Counted from the first letter of the stretch, positions 15,280 through 25,461 are shown. The stretch: 64,000 nt of DNA from Dehalococcoidia bacterium (GCA_032249735.1 JAVVHA010000013.1:1-64000); one strand, 5' to 3'. A program made the numbers and translations. Notes: a model not told the origin generated them from the letters alone.

Positions 15280-16386
15280 ATGAGGCTCTTGGCTTGTCTT
15301 CTAGCCCTGTGGATTGCGCTGGCCGTGGCCGCTTGCCGCTCGGGTCAAGGCCAGGAGGGCTTAACCCCCACCCTCACCCCTCCCAAGGTCGAGGGCACAC
15401 CGGCGGCGAGGACTGTAAGCCAAGGCGAAGGGGCTTTGGTGCCCCAGCTCATCCAGAGGTTGCGTCCCAGTGTGGTCCACATCCTGACCGAGTTCGCCAC
15501 CCTAGGCACCTTGGGGGAGCTGGTGCCCGCGGAGGGTGTGGGCACGGGCTTCATCATCGACCCGCGGGGCTATATCGTCACCAACAACCACGTGGTGGTG
15601 CGACCGGGCACCTGCGATCAGCCAGCAACCCGCATCACCGTGACCCTGCACGATGGGCGGAAGCTGGCCGCCCAGGTGGTGGGAGCTGATCCAGCCACCG
15701 ATCTGGCGGTCCTGAAGGTGGAGGCGCCCGACTTGGTGCCTGCCCCCCTGGGGAGCTCGGCTGCCCTGCAGGTAGGAGAGGATGTCATAGCCATTGGCAA
15801 CGCCCTGGACCTGCCCGGCGGCCCCACCGTCACCAAGGGGGTGGTGAGCGCCCGCGGCCGGTTCATCGAGGAGAGGGAATGTGGGGTCACTATCCCCGAC
15901 GCCATCCAGACGGATGCGGCCATTAACCCTGGCAACTCCGGCGGCCCTCTGTTGAACATGCGAGGCGAGGTGGTGGGCATCACCACCGCCGTCATCAGGA
16001 GCTCCCTGGCTGAGGGCCTTGGCTTCGCCATCCCCATCGACCTGGCCCGGCCCATCATCGATGAGCTCATAGCCAAGGGGCGGGTGCAACGGGCCTATAT
16101 GGGCGTCTTGACGGTGGACATCACCCCCAGCCTGGCCCGCAACCAGGGGCTGCCTGTGGAGAAGGGGGTGGGCATTCGGGACGTGGTGCCTGGAGGCCCG
16201 GCCGCCCGCGCTGGACTCAGGGCTGGCGACATCATCGTGCGCGTGGGCGACCACCCGGTGGGCAACCGGGGCGAGCTCCTAGAGGCCCTGCGCCGCCTCC
16301 GGCCCGGCCAGGAGGTGGAGGTGGAGTTCTACCGCGACTCCCGTCGCCTCACGGTGACGGTCCAGCTGGCCGCCCGGCCCTCCTGA
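15280..16386 (+). CDS. HtrA/DegP-type serine protease with lipoprotein signal
   Basis: S1C protease of 368 residues that degrades or senses misfolded proteins outside the cytoplasm. A type II signal peptide is visible (LAVAAC, Cys19). The catalytic triad is His104 in 'VTNNHVV', Asp141 in 'ATDLAVLK' and Ser220 in 'NPGNSGGPL'. A single C-terminal PDZ domain begins near 'AYMGVLTVDITPSLARNQGL' and includes 'GLRAGDIIVRVG'. Lipid-anchored HtrA proteins are unusual but known in Gram-positive and Chloroflexota lineages. A TTG at 15268 is also in frame; the ATG at 15280 gives the best signal peptide. Confidence 0.93.
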   Translation: MRLLACLLALWIALAVAACRSGQGQEGLTPTLTPPKVEGTPAARTVSQGEGALVPQLIQRLRPSVVHILTEFATLGTLGELVPAEGVGTGFIIDPRGYIVTNNHVVVRPGTCDQPATRITVTLHDGRKLAAQVVGADPATDLAVLKVEAPDLVPAPLGSSAALQVGEDVIAIGNALDLPGGPTVTKGVVSARGRFIEERECGVTIPDAIQTDAAINPGNSGGPLLNMRGEVVGITTAVIRSSLAEGLGFAIPIDLARPIIDELIAKGRVQRAYMGVLTVDITPSLARNQGLPVEKGVGIRDVVPGGPAARAGLRAGDIIVRVGDHPVGNRGELLEALRRLRPGQEVEVEFYRDSRRLTVTVQLAARPS

Positions 16387-16393
16387 GCTGTGG

Positions 16394-16399
16394 TATACT
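16394..16399 (+). promoter_or_regulatory. -10 box (TATACT) before the BtuF-like gene
   Basis: TATACT lies 15 bases before the ATG at 16414, so the predicted leader is only about eight bases. There is no recognisable -35 in the preceding coding sequence. If used, the mRNA would be almost leaderless. Confidence 0.3.
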
Positions 16400-16413
16400 C
16401 AGGGCCAGGCACC

Positions 16414-17220
16414 ATGGTTAGGGTCGCGGATGCCCTGGGGCGTGTGGTAGAGGTGCCGACACCGCCGCAGCGCATCGTTTCCCTCGTACCCAGCCTCACC
16501 GAGACCCTCTTCTTTTGGGGCCTGGGCCAGCGGGTGGTGGGCGTCACCCACTTCTGTGTAGAGCCCCGCGACGGTGTCCGTCATAAGGCCCGGGTGGGGG
16601 GCACCAAGAATATCGATCTGCCCAAGCTCTTCGCCTTAAACCCCGACCTAGTCATCGCCAGCGCCGAAGAGAACGACCGCCAGCAGGTGGAGGCCATCAT
16701 GGCGGCGGGGGTGCCCGTCTTCGTCACCCTGCCCCGTAGCGTGGAGGAGGCTGTGGAGATGCTTTGGACGTTGGGGGAGGTGGCGGGGGCGAGGGAGGCG
16801 GCCCGAGCGCTGGTGGAGGAGTGCCGGGGCGCCCTGAAGGAGGTGCGGGCCCGCCGCCGTGGAAGGTCCGTCCCCCTCTTCTGCCCCATCTGGCGCGAGC
16901 CCTGGATGACGGTGGGCCCGGGCACGTATATGCATGACTTGCTAGAGGAGTGCGGGGGCCAGAACATCTTCGGCCACCGCCAGGGCCGTTATTTCGCCGT
17001 ATCCCTAGAAGAGGTGGCCGCCCGCGACCCCGCCCTCGTCCTCCTGCCCAGCGAGCCCTACCGCTTCCGCCGCCGGCATATTGAGGAGCTGGCCCAGGCA
17101 GGGGTGAGGGCGGCGGTGGAGGGGCGTGCCTATTTGGTAGATGGACGTCTCCTTTGTTGGTATGGGCCTCGGCTACCCCAAGCCCTGCATGAGATGAGCC
17201 GCCTCATCCTGGGGCCATGA
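16414..17220 (+). CDS. BtuF-like helical-backbone metal receptor (corrinoid/heme-type binding protein)
   Basis: 268 residues of the periplasmic-binding-protein fold III. 'RIVSLVPSLTETLFFWGLGQRVVGVTHFC' and 'IDLPKLFALNPDLVIASAEEN' are typical of the 'cobalamin-binding protein' group, as is 'PIWREPWMTVGPGTYMHDLLEECGGQNIF'. No signal peptide or lipobox is present from any possible start (GTG 16390, ATG 16414), so the protein seems to be cytoplasmic. Such leaderless members are common outside transporter operons and are of unknown role. No ABC permease or ATPase gene is nearby. It overlaps the next gene by four bases (ATGA). Confidence 0.85.
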   Translation: MVRVADALGRVVEVPTPPQRIVSLVPSLTETLFFWGLGQRVVGVTHFCVEPRDGVRHKARVGGTKNIDLPKLFALNPDLVIASAEENDRQQVEAIMAAGVPVFVTLPRSVEEAVEMLWTLGEVAGAREAARALVEECRGALKEVRARRRGRSVPLFCPIWREPWMTVGPGTYMHDLLEECGGQNIFGHRQGRYFAVSLEEVAARDPALVLLPSEPYRFRRRHIEELAQAGVRAAVEGRAYLVDGRLLCWYGPRLPQALHEMSRLILGP

Positions 17221-18167
17221 ACGGCCGTCGCTGGCTCCTCGCCGCCTTGTGCCCCCTCCCCCTGTGGGTTTTCGCCCGCCTCCTGAGCTGGGCCAACGAG
17301 AGGCGAGAGCTCCATGAGCGCCCCTACCGAACGGTGATGGTGGAGGGGGCCAGCGTACACTATCGGGACGAGGGGCGGGGGCCGACGGTGGTGCTCATCC
17401 ACGGCATGGGAGGCTCACTAGACAACTTCCGCCCCACCTTCCAGCTGTTGGTGGAGGCGGGGTTCCGCGTCCTGGCGGTGGACCTGTTGGGATTTGGCTA
17501 CTCCGACCGCGCCCTCTGGGCCGACCTCTCGCCCCAGGGTCACGCCCGCACCATCGTGGCCCTTTTGGACGAGGTGGGGGTGGGAAGGGCTTCGTTCATT
17601 GGCCACTCCCTGGGAGGGGCCATTGCCCTCCATCTGGCCTATAGGTATCCCGAGAGGGTAGAGAGGCTGGTGCTGGTCTCCAGCGCTGTCCCTGGCCGCC
17701 TCATCCCTGGGCTATTGCGGCCCATATGGTGGGACCCTGTGCTGGAGGTCATCGTTTCGTTCTGCCTCCACTTCTGGCCTGCGCGGGAGATGCTCTGGCG
17801 GGGAGGAGTATACGATGCTGCCACCCTCACCCCCGAGCTGCGGGAGGCGATGCGCCGCCCTTCCCTCATCCGGGGGACCACCAGGGCGGTGGTGGCCACC
17901 GGCAAGGCCCTCCTGAGGGAGGCCCCCTTGGTGCTGCGGGAGATCCGCCATCCCGTCCTCATCCTCTGGGGGGCGGAAGACCGCTGGCTGGACCTGCGCA
18001 GCGCCTATTACCTCCTCAGCTCCCTTCCCAACGCCCGCTTGCGTGTCATCCCCCGGGCCCGCCACATGGTGCTGGAGGAGAGGCCGGAGGAGGCCCACGC
18101 CGAGATCCTGGCCTTTCTGACACAGGAGCCCACCCCTACTCTGCGCCGTAGCGATCTGTTATCCTGA
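17217..18167 (+). CDS. Alpha/beta-hydrolase fold protein
   Basis: 316 residues. An N-terminal hydrophobic segment (about 5-24, 'WLLAALCPLPLWVFARLLSW') may anchor it to the membrane. The hydrolase core starts at 'VHYRDEGRGPTVVLIHGMGGSLDNFRP' (oxyanion HGMGG). The nucleophile elbow is 'GHSLGG'; the acid lies in 'LILWGAEDRWLD' and the catalytic His in 'IPRARHMVLEERP'. The triad is complete; substrate unknown. The ATG overlaps the stop of the BtuF-like gene, so the two are coupled. Confidence 0.92.
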   Translation: MNGRRWLLAALCPLPLWVFARLLSWANERRELHERPYRTVMVEGASVHYRDEGRGPTVVLIHGMGGSLDNFRPTFQLLVEAGFRVLAVDLLGFGYSDRALWADLSPQGHARTIVALLDEVGVGRASFIGHSLGGAIALHLAYRYPERVERLVLVSSAVPGRLIPGLLRPIWWDPVLEVIVSFCLHFWPAREMLWRGGVYDAATLTPELREAMRRPSLIRGTTRAVVATGKALLREAPLVLREIRHPVLILWGAEDRWLDLRSAYYLLSSLPNARLRVIPRARHMVLEERPEEAHAEILAFLTQEPTPTLRRSDLLS

Positions 18168-18203
18168 TGACTGGATAGCTCTCTCGATGAGAGGTGATGT
18201 GAA

Positions 18204-19097
18204 GTGTTGAACCATCTGAAGACGGTGGCCCTCCTGGCCTTGCTGGGCGCCATATTTATGGGCATCGGCGTCCTTCTGGGAGGTTTCCATGGCCTTATCG
18301 TTGGTCTCATCATGGCCCTACTCATGAACGGGATGGCGTACTGGTTCTCGGACCGTATCGCCCTCATGGCCATGGGGGCGAGGGAGGTATCCCCTAGCGA
18401 GGCGCCAGAGTTGCACCGTCTGGTGGAGGAGGTAGCGGCCCAGGCTGGGCTACCCAAGCCGCGGGTGGCCATCGTCCAGGCTGAGCAGCCTAACGCCTTC
18501 GCCACCGGCCGCGACCCCAAGCACGCGGTGGTGGCCGTCACCACAGGCATCTTGAGGCTGCTAGACGAGCGAGAGCTGCGGGCCGTTCTGGGGCACGAGC
18601 TGGCCCATGTGAAGAACCGGGACGTCCTCATAGGGACCATCGCTGCGGTCATCGCGGCTGCCATTAGCTTCGTGGCCTGGATGTTGCAATGGACCCTCCT
18701 ATGGGGCGGCTACGGTTGGGGTGGCTCCCGACGGGACAACGCCACAGGTTGGCTCTATCTGCTGGCCATGCTGGCCACCGTCATCCTGGCCCCCATCGCC
18801 GCCACCATCGTCCGATTGGCCATATCCCGCACCAGAGAGTATGAGGCGGACGCTTCAGGGGCGCGCATAACGGGGGCCCCCATATCCCTGGCCAACGCCC
18901 TGCAGAAGCTGGAGGCCTATGCCCAGGCCCGCCCCATGAACGTGAACCCCGCCCTTTCCCACCTTTACATCGTCAACCCCCTGCGCGGCCGGGCGCGGGA
19001 GGACTGGCTGGTGAGCCTTTTCCAGACCCATCCGCCCATCAGCAAGCGGGTGGAGCGCCTATACGAGCTGGCGCGCCGCATGGGGGTATACGCCTAA
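18204..19097 (+). CDS. htpX: Zinc metalloprotease HtpX
   Basis: Membrane-bound M48 protease for quality control of membrane proteins. Two N-terminal membrane segments (about 7-27 and 29-48) precede the zinc site 'GHELAHVKNRD' (His131, His135). Two further hydrophobic segments follow ('IGTIAAVIAAAISFVAWML', 'LLAMLATVILAPIAATIV'), and the third ligand is in 'SRTREYEADASGARI'. 297 residues, normal. Start GTG 18204 with GAGAGGTGA upstream. Its end overlaps the malic enzyme gene tail-to-tail by four bases. Confidence 0.95.
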   Translation: MLNHLKTVALLALLGAIFMGIGVLLGGFHGLIVGLIMALLMNGMAYWFSDRIALMAMGAREVSPSEAPELHRLVEEVAAQAGLPKPRVAIVQAEQPNAFATGRDPKHAVVAVTTGILRLLDERELRAVLGHELAHVKNRDVLIGTIAAVIAAAISFVAWMLQWTLLWGGYGWGGSRRDNATGWLYLLAMLATVILAPIAATIVRLAISRTREYEADASGARITGAPISLANALQKLEAYAQARPMNVNPALSHLYIVNPLRGRAREDWLVSLFQTHPPISKRVERLYELARRMGVYA

Positions 19098-20488
19098 AGG
19101 CGGGCCACCCCGGTGCGCACGGCCGCCTCATAGACGGCCTGGGCCACGGCCTGGAACATCTCCCGGTTAAAGATGGAGGGGATGATGTACTCAGGGGAGA
19201 GCTCCTCCTCCTTGACGGCGGCGGCGATGGCCTGGGCAGCGGCCAGCTTCATCTCGGCGTTGATGCAGCGGGCATGAGCGTCCAAGGTGCCCCGGAACAG
19301 CCCTGGGAAGCACAAGGCGTTGTTGATTTGATTGGGGTAATCGGAGCGGCCGGTGGCCATCACCTTCACATATGGCTCGGCCTCCTCGGGCCTTATCTCT
19401 GGGTCGGGGTTGGCCAGGGCAAAGACGATGGGGTCACGGTTCATCTTGCGCACGTCGTCCACCTTCAGCAAGCCCCCCACTGAGAGTCCCAGGAAGAAGT
19501 CCGCCCCTTCCATGGCGTCCGAGAGGGAGCCCTTGAGGCGACGGGGGTTGGTGTTTTGGGCCAGCCACTCCTTATAGGGGTTCATGTCTTCCCGCCGCCC
19601 TTCGTATATGATGCCCGCCCTATCCACTACCACGATGTCCCTTACCCCCACCTGGAGAAGCATACGGGTGCAGGCCATGCCCGCCGCCCCTGCCCCACTG
19701 ATGACCACCCGCAGCTCCTCGAACCGCTTTCCCACCACCTTGAGGGCGTTATACAGGGCGGCCAGAACCACCACCGCCGTGCCGTCCTGGTCATCGTGGA
19801 AGACGGGGATGTCCAGGGAGCGCTCCAGCCGCTCCAGGATCTGGAAGCATCGGGGGGCAGCGATGTCCTCCAGATTTATGCCCCCAAAGGAGGGGGCCAG
19901 CAGCTCCACAGTGTGCACGATCTCGTCCACATCCTTAGTGGCCAGACAGATGGGCCAGGCATCCACCCCGCCGAACTCCTTAAATAGCATGGCCTTGCCC
20001 TCCATCACTGGCAGGGCGGCCTCCGGCCCCAGATCCCCCAGCCCCAGAACAGCAGAGCCATCGGTGACGATGGCCACAGCATTGGCCTTGATGGTGTAGT
20101 CCCACACCCGCCACGGCTCCCGGGCAATGGTCCTGCACACGCGAGCCACCCCTGGGGTGTAGACGGCAGCCAGGTCCTGACGAGTGGCAAGGCTCACGCG
20201 GTTGCGAATCTGGATCTTGCCGTGGCGGTGCAGCTCCAGTATGCGGTCGGTCACCTGGTGGACGTGCACCCCGGGCAGGGCGGCCACCGCCTCCGCCACC
20301 AGCCGGGCGTGTTCCTCATCGTCCACCCGCACAGTGAAGTCCCGGACGATGGTGGCCCCCGCCTGCACGATGTCGATGGAGCCTATATCCCCTCCCACCT
20401 GGCCGATGATGGAGGCGACCTTGCCCAGCATCCCCGGCCGGTTGGGGTACTCCGCCCTAATGGTGATGGTGTAGCCTTCGCTGATCAT
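19094..20488 (-). CDS. NAD(P)-dependent malic enzyme with N-terminal ACT domain
   Basis: Oxidative decarboxylation of malate to pyruvate. The N-terminal ~75 residues form an ACT-type regulatory domain ('ITIRAEYPNRPGMLGKVASIIGQVGGDIGSIDIVQ'), then the malic enzyme core starts with 'NRVSLATRQDLAAVYTPGVARVC'. The core includes 'VTDGSAVLGLGDLGPEAALPVMEGKAMLFKEFGGVDAWPIC', 'FHDDQDGTAVVVLAALYNALK' and the dinucleotide motif 'VVISGAGAAGMACTRMLL'. The ATG at 20488, with GGGAGGACAGGAG upstream, is the clear start. About 464 residues. The ACT domain suggests amino-acid feedback, an architecture found in several Gram-positive and Chloroflexota malic enzymes. Confidence 0.95.
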   Translation of the reverse strand: MISEGYTITIRAEYPNRPGMLGKVASIIGQVGGDIGSIDIVQAGATIVRDFTVRVDDEEHARLVAEAVAALPGVHVHQVTDRILELHRHGKIQIRNRVSLATRQDLAAVYTPGVARVCRTIAREPWRVWDYTIKANAVAIVTDGSAVLGLGDLGPEAALPVMEGKAMLFKEFGGVDAWPICLATKDVDEIVHTVELLAPSFGGINLEDIAAPRCFQILERLERSLDIPVFHDDQDGTAVVVLAALYNALKVVGKRFEELRVVISGAGAAGMACTRMLLQVGVRDIVVVDRAGIIYEGRREDMNPYKEWLAQNTNPRRLKGSLSDAMEGADFFLGLSVGGLLKVDDVRKMNRDPIVFALANPDPEIRPEEAEPYVKVMATGRSDYPNQINNALCFPGLFRGTLDAHARCINAEMKLAAAQAIAAAVKEEELSPEYIIPSIFNREMFQAVAQAVYEAAVRTGVARL

Positions 20489-20635
20489 CTCCTGTCCTCC
20501 CATCGGAACCATCATAACACCGGCGAGGGTAGAATAGGCGGATAGCAAGGATGAGGGTCGTCCTTTTCCGAGCCCATCTAGGCGGGAGGAGAGGGCCACC
20601 GGGATAGCTGAGGGCCTGTCACGGCACCCTCTGGG

Positions 20636-23600
20636 TCAGCGTGTTAGCTCACGGTATAGCTGGGTGATGCGCAGGGGCAGCAGCTCCACATCCGGGACCA
20701 CGGCGTAGCCCACATCCTGGCACATCTGCTTAAGGTAGTCGTGACCGTATCGGTCCACGGTGAGGCAGAAGGGGACGATGCCCTTGCGTTTGGCCTCCAC
20801 CAGGGCCATATGGGTATCGTGAATGGCGTATTCCTTCTCGGTGCGGTCTCGCCCGTAGCCGTGGTCCTGCGGGCGGCCATCGGAGATGAGGAAAAGGATG
20901 CGCACCTTGGCCTCCACCTGCTCCAACTTGTGGGTGGCATGGCGGATGGCCGGGCCCATGCGGGTGGAGCGCACGGGGGCGATGCGGTCGATGCGGCGCT
21001 TGACTTTCTCCGTCAGGGGCTCCCACAGCTCCTTGATGATGTAGAACTCCACATTCTCCCGTCCGTAGCCCGAGAAGCCAAAGATGCCATAGGTATCGCC
21101 TATGGTCTCCAGGGCGCGGATAAGGAGGACGATGGCCTCCTTCTCCACGTCGATGATCCTTTTGGGCGGGGTCATGAGCTCCTGGGCGCGGCGGCTCATC
21201 CACCACGCGAAGTAGCGACGGGGGTCGTCGTCGAAATCGTCCTGGACGAAGCGGCGGGTGTGCTTGACGATCTCCTCGTCGGTGGAGGCGCTCATGTCCA
21301 GGAGGAAGGCCACCGCCACGTCCCGCTCCACCTTGTTACGGCGCCAGTAGACCTTGCCCATGGGGGAGGCCCCCGCCTCCCGCTCCACCAAGTAGTCCAC
21401 CACGGCGTCCATGTCTAGCTCTTCGCCGTCCAGGAGGCGCTTGATCTTGCGAAAGAGCTCAGGGCGGAGCATCTCGAACTGGCGGCGGGTCTGGTTGGCC
21501 AGGGCGGCGTAGCGGGCCAAGGTCTGCTCGTAATAGGCCATGGTGCCTTCGGCCACCGTATATTCCACGATGCGACACCAGCGGGGCTTATAATCGCTGG
21601 CCCGGTAGTCCCACTCGTCGTAGTAATAGTAGCGGGGCTCAGGGGTGAGAGGGTGCTCATCGTCCCCTGGGGTGCTGAGGCCGCTGGTGCGGCGCTGCTC
21701 CCGCCGCTTCTCCTTAGCCTCCTTCTCCTCCTGCGCCAGCTCCCGCTGCAGGTTGGTGAGGAATAGCTGGGTGGACTGCTGGAGGTCGGCCTCGCCGCCG
21801 TCCTTGAGCTCGATCTCCACGCTCTTGCGTAGGAGCTCCTGTAGCTGTTCAGGGCTAATGGGCGAAGGCTGGCCCTGGGATTGTCTCTCCTCCCGCAGCT
21901 TGGCCAGCAGCTGCACCAACTCCGGCTTGAACTGGCCGCGGAACTCCACAGGCTGGGGGCTTTGGTAAGGTTGCTCCTCCCCCTCCAGGTCCAGGGGCTG
22001 GCCCTGGCCCGGGGAGGCATTGGGCGAGACCTGCATCTGCTCCTGGCCTTCCCCTTCCCACTGCTCTTGCTCCTCCATGAAGATGTTGGGGAGGGAGGTG
22101 GCCAGGTCGTAGATGCGGATGGTGGCCTCGGCCACGTCCTCCACCGTGGCGTCGGGCCTTTCCACCACAGCCATGATATTCAATGCCTCCTGCAACACGG
22201 AGGCGAGGGGGCGAGGCCAAAGGAGACTGTCCTTGCCTCCCAGGGAGGCGCGCACCAGGTTCTCCACCAGCGCCTGCACCAGGGGCATCTCTTCCACGGG
22301 GGGACGTCGCGCCAGCTCCCGCTCTTGCATGGCCCGGTATTCGGCGCGGATGCCAGCGTATTCCCGGAGGATGCAGGCGTCGATGCGGGCGTCCTCTAGG
22401 ATGGTGAAGATGTCCTCCGCCAAACGGCGGTGGTCGAACAAGTCGAAGAAGCGCTCCATGTCCGTGAGGGGCTGGGGCGATGGCTTATGGGAGGAGGTGG
22501 TCCTCTTCCGCTCCCGCTCTTGGCGCAGGTCGGGGAAGTGGCGGGAGGGGGCATCGAACCGGAAGCGGAAGCTGCCGAACTCCAAATGCCCCGCCTGGTG
22601 GGTGGCGTAGACCTTGTAGACGGCGAAGTTGCGCTCCCTCTCCTCGAACTCGTCCACCTTGGAGGGCAGGTAGATGGCCGTTCCCTCGGTGGTGGGGGAC
22701 TCGGCCCGCACCCAGCCGATGCCCTTGTCCGCCAAGGCATCGGCCGGCCGGATGTCCACCTCCGAACCGGTGAGGGCCTTGCAGTACATGCGCAGCACCC
22801 CCATAACCCGTGACAGCTCCAAGCGGGAGGAGAGGGCCTCTATGGCCTCTTCCGCCCGGCTGGACTCCAGGCGGAAGAAGGCCTCGCCACCCTCGCGGTT
22901 GCTGAGAAGAAGCTCCGTGCCCTGGCGGTGCCACCGGGCCAGCTCATCCAGCCGTAGCCGTCCCAACAAGGGGGGAGTGTTGCGCAAGAACTCCATGGCT
23001 GCCACCGGCGAGCGAGGCAAAAGCTCCTCCGCCAGGCTCAGGACGTAGCCATGCAGGGAAGGGTCGATCTGGCCCAGGGCACGGCAGGCCTCGGCGAAGT
23101 AGTTGAAGGCCTGTTTGCCTTCCTCGTCTACCAGGCGCTTAGCCAGGCGCAAGAAGCGCACCCTCTGCTGGGGGTGTAGGCGGGCCAGCAGCTGAGGACC
23201 CCGCTCCAAATATGAGCGGGCATCGGCCCATCCGGAGACGGCCAGGGCCTCGGCGAACCGCAAGAAGGCCAGGCGGTCCTCCCCTTCCAGCGCCTGCAAG
23301 ACGTGGGGGGCCACCCCTAGGCAGTGGGCAGCCAGGTCGTAGGAGCGGTCGCAGAGGATGTCCAGGAAGCTCACCATCACCCCTGCCTCCTGCAAGGTGA
23401 GGCGGCTCAGGAGGACAGGGCTCTGTTCGAAGAACTGCACGGCCAGGGAGGCGGAGCGCCAGGAGCCCTTATATAGGTGCCGCCCCAGGCTCACCCACCT
23501 GCTCAACCCCTCTCTACCGATTAGCCGTACCACGGCGGGGCTGGCCCGGAAGTAGGCGGCGGCCAGGGCAGCGGAGACAGCCGCCAGCTCCCGCCCATAT

Positions 23601-23866
23601 TGGGCCCATTCCCATACGCCCTCCAGCCCCAACGCTTCCAACACCAGGGGGGAGGCCAGGAAATATTCGCTGCTGGCTTCCCAGGCCCGCCATGCCTGGT
23701 GGGCCAGCTCCTTACCCTCCTGGGCCCACCGCTCCAGGTCCTGGGGCTCAAGAAGAGGAGAGAGGTGACGAAGGGCCCGCCGGAAGTCCCCCACCAGGGA
23801 GGGGGAGAGGCTAGCTAGCTCCCTCTCCAGGGCGCTGAAGTCTGGGTGCCTACCCTGCCTATTCAA
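20636..23866 (-). CDS. NorD/CbbO-type von Willebrand factor A protein
   Basis: 1076 residues, longer than typical NorD or CbbO. The N-terminal ~330 residues contain several copies of a ~38-residue helical repeat of the form 'W..YG..L......A..YF..SP.vl..l', as in CbbO. A charged Gln/Glu-rich middle (about 600-760) precedes a C-terminal VWA domain (about 855-1076). The MIDAS motif is '[12 protein letters not shown]', with '[13 protein letters not shown]' and '[15 protein letters not shown]' as further ligands. With the MoxR ATPase next to it, it should form a chaperone/activase pair that remodels a metal-enzyme client (RuBisCO for CbbQO, nitric oxide reductase for NorQD). Neither client is in this window. 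It overlaps the ATPase gene by eight bases. Confidence 0.9.
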   Translation of the reverse strand: MNRQGRHPDFSALERELASLSPSLVGDFRRALRHLSPLLEPQDLERWAQEGKELAHQAWRAWEASSEYFLASPLVLEALGLEGVWEWAQYGRELAAVSAALAAAYFRASPAVVRLIGREGLSRWVSLGRHLYKGSWRSASLAVQFFEQSPVLLSRLTLQEAGVMVSFLDILCDRSYDLAAHCLGVAPHVLQALEGEDRLAFLRFAEALAVSGWADARSYLERGPQLLARLHPQQRVRFLRLAKRLVDEEGKQAFNYFAEACRALGQIDPSLHGYVLSLAEELLPRSPVAAMEFLRNTPPLLGRLRLDELARWHRQGTELLLSNREGGEAFFRLESSRAEEAIEALSSRLELSRVMGVLRMYCKALTGSEVDIRPADALADKGIGWVRAESPTTEGTAIYLPSKVDEFEERERNFAVYKVYATHQAGHLEFGSFRFRFDAPSRHFPDLRQERERKRTTSSHKPSPQPLTDMERFFDLFDHRRLAEDIFTILEDARIDACILREYAGIRAEYRAMQERELARRPPVEEMPLVQALVENLVRASLGGKDSLLWPRPLASVLQEALNIMAVVERPDATVEDVAEATIRIYDLATSLPNIFMEEQEQWEGEGQEQMQVSPNASPGQGQPLDLEGEEQPYQSPQPVEFRGQFKPELVQLLAKLREERQSQGQPSPISPEQLQELLRKSVEIELKDGGEADLQQSTQLFLTNLQRELAQEEKEAKEKRREQRRTSGLSTPGDDEHPLTPEPRYYYYDEWDYRASDYKPRWCRIVEYTVAEGTMAYYEQTLARYAALANQTRRQFEMLRPELFRKIKRLLDGEELDMDAVVDYLVEREAGASPMGKVYWRRNKVERDVAVAFLLDMSASTDEEIVKHTRRFVQDDFDDDPRRYFAWWMSRRAQELMTPPKRIIDVEKEAIVLLIRALETIGDTYGIFGFSGYGRENVEFYIIKELWEPLTEKVKRRIDRIAPVRSTRMGPAIRHATHKLEQVEAKVRILFLISDGRPQDHGYGRDRTEKEYAIHDTHMALVEAKRKGIVPFCLTVDRYGHDYLKQMCQDVGYAVVPDVELLPLRITQLYRELTR

Positions 23867-24740
23867 AGATGGAGCTCACCACCTCTTGTATGCTTCTTTG
23901 CACCTCGCGGTCATCGGTGAGGGCCCACACCACCGCCACCTGACAAGCCCGCCGGGGCGGGATACCGGCAGCTATCAGCTTGCCAGCGTAGATGAGGAGA
24001 CGGGTGCTCACCCCCTCCGATAGCCCGTGCTCCTTGAGGTTGCGCACCTTCTCCCCCAGCTTGGCCAGGGCATCGGCGGTGGCCATGTCCACCCCCGCCT
24101 CGTGGGCGATGACCCGCGCCTCTATGTCCCGGGGCGGGTAGTTGAACTCGATGGCGATGAACCGCTGGCGGGTGGAGTGCTTAAGGTCCTTAAGGGCGCT
24201 CTGGTAGCCAGGGTTATAGGAGATGACCAGGAGGAAGCCATCGCGGGCCTCCACGATCTGGCCTAGCTTCTCGATGGGCAAGATGCGCCGGTGGTCGGTG
24301 AGGGGGTGGATGAGGACCGTGGTGTCCTTGCGGGCCTCCACGATCTCGTCCAGGTAGCATATGGCCCCCGCCTTCACGGCCCGGGTGAGGGGGCCGTCCA
24401 CCCAGCGGGTGGTCTCCCCCTCCAGGAGGAAGCGCCCCACCAGGTCGCTGGCGGTCAGGTCCTCGTGACAGGCCACCGTCACCAAGGGGAGGCTAGTGCG
24501 CGATGGCGCCTTGCCTGTCACGTCCTTGATGATGGTGAGAGGGCGCCCCAACTTGTAGGCCATGTATTCCACAAAACGGGTCTTGCCACAGCCCGTGGGC
24601 CCCTTGAGGAGGACGGGGATCTTTTGGCGGTAGGCGGCGGTGAAGAGCTCTACCTCGTCCCCCACGGGCTCGTAGAAGGGCTCCTCTCTTAGGACATACT
24701 CCTCGATGGCGTATTGGCGGTAGCCCAGGGCCTCTTCCAT
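23859..24740 (-). CDS. MoxR-family AAA+ ATPase (CbbQ/NirQ/NorQ type)
   Basis: 293 residues. Walker A is '[18 protein letters not shown]' (GPTGCGKT at about 47-54), with 'YLDEIVEAR' as Walker B and '[35 protein letters not shown]' as the NorQ/CbbQ signature with sensor 1 Asn and arginine finger. It is the motor partner of the VWA protein encoded immediately downstream. An upstream ATG at 24791 would overlap coaE by 43 bases. The ATG at 24740 avoids this, has GAGAGGTGA eight bases upstream, and is preferred. It lies nine bases after the coaE stop. Confidence 0.93.
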   Translation of the reverse strand: MEEALGYRQYAIEEYVLREEPFYEPVGDEVELFTAAYRQKIPVLLKGPTGCGKTRFVEYMAYKLGRPLTIIKDVTGKAPSRTSLPLVTVACHEDLTASDLVGRFLLEGETTRWVDGPLTRAVKAGAICYLDEIVEARKDTTVLIHPLTDHRRILPIEKLGQIVEARDGFLLVISYNPGYQSALKDLKHSTRQRFIAIEFNYPPRDIEARVIAHEAGVDMATADALAKLGEKVRNLKEHGLSEGVSTRLLIYAGKLIAAGIPPRRACQVAVVWALTDDREVQRSIQEVVSSIFE

Positions 24741-24748
24741 CTCCTCCG

Positions 24749-25375
24749 TCACCTCTCCCTCCCGGTGAGGCGGGCTGTTAGCTTTTGCCACTCCTCCTCC
24801 ACCTGCCGCCGTGTCTCCTCCAGGGGGCAGCTGGTATCGATGACCACATGGGCCCGCTGCGCCCTCTTCTCATTATCCAACTGGGCGCGGATGCGGGCCA
24901 TGGCCTCCTCCACGGGGATGCCGCTGCGGGCCGCTGCCCTTTGGGCGGCCACCTCCGGTGGGGCCACCGTCACCCATATCTCGTCCACTAGGTCGTCCCA
25001 GCCTGCCTCCAGCAGGAGGGCGGCCTCCACCACCGCCACCTGGACCCCCTCCTGGCGGGCCAGCTGGGCCAGCTGCTCCTGCATGGCCTGGCGGATGCGG
25101 GGATGGGTGATGCGGTTGAGGCGGGCCAAGGCCTCAGCGTCGGCGAAGACCAGCTGCGCTAGGCGGCGACGGTCTATCCGCCCACCATCCCCCAGCACCT
25201 GGGGGCCGAAGGCCTCCAGGATCTCGTAGTAGGCAGGGCGCCCCGGCTCGTAGACCTGGTGCCCCAGCTGGTCGGCCTGGATCACCACCGCCCCCTTCTC
25301 GCGCAACATCTCCGCCACGGTAGACTTGCCCGTGCCCAGCCCCCCAGTAAGGCCGATGACAAACACTCTGCCCAC
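24749..25375 (-). CDS. coaE: Dephospho-CoA kinase
   Basis: Final step of coenzyme A biosynthesis. P-loop at residues 11-19 (GGLGTGKST), followed by '[16 protein letters not shown]', '[11 protein letters not shown]' and '[24 protein letters not shown]', all family motifs. 208 residues. It starts at a GTG (25375), with AGGGG a few bases upstream. It is separated from the ETF operon by a terminator-like hairpin, and is probably co-transcribed with the MoxR and VWA genes that follow at close spacing. Confidence 0.96.
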   Translation of the reverse strand: MGRVFVIGLTGGLGTGKSTVAEMLREKGAVVIQADQLGHQVYEPGRPAYYEILEAFGPQVLGDGGRIDRRRLAQLVFADAEALARLNRITHPRIRQAMQEQLAQLARQEGVQVAVVEAALLLEAGWDDLVDEIWVTVAPPEVAAQRAAARSGIPVEEAMARIRAQLDNEKRAQRAHVVIDTSCPLEETRRQVEEEWQKLTARLTGRER

Positions 25376-25390
25376 GTTTCCCCTATGGAC

Positions 25391-25414
25391 AAAATGCCCC
25401 GACGCTGTCGGGGC
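25391..25414 (-). terminator. Rho-independent terminator after etfA
   Basis: A perfect 8-bp stem (GCCCCGAC / GTCGGGGC) with a 3-base loop occupies 25396-25414. On the minus strand it is followed by A and TTTT (25394-25391). It sits between the end of etfA (25462) and coaE (25375), and fits the end of the etfBA transcript. Confidence 0.65.
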
Positions 25415-25461
25415 TCAGCTCCTGATCTTATCCGTGGCTGCACCTACGCGTCAAGGTGGCC

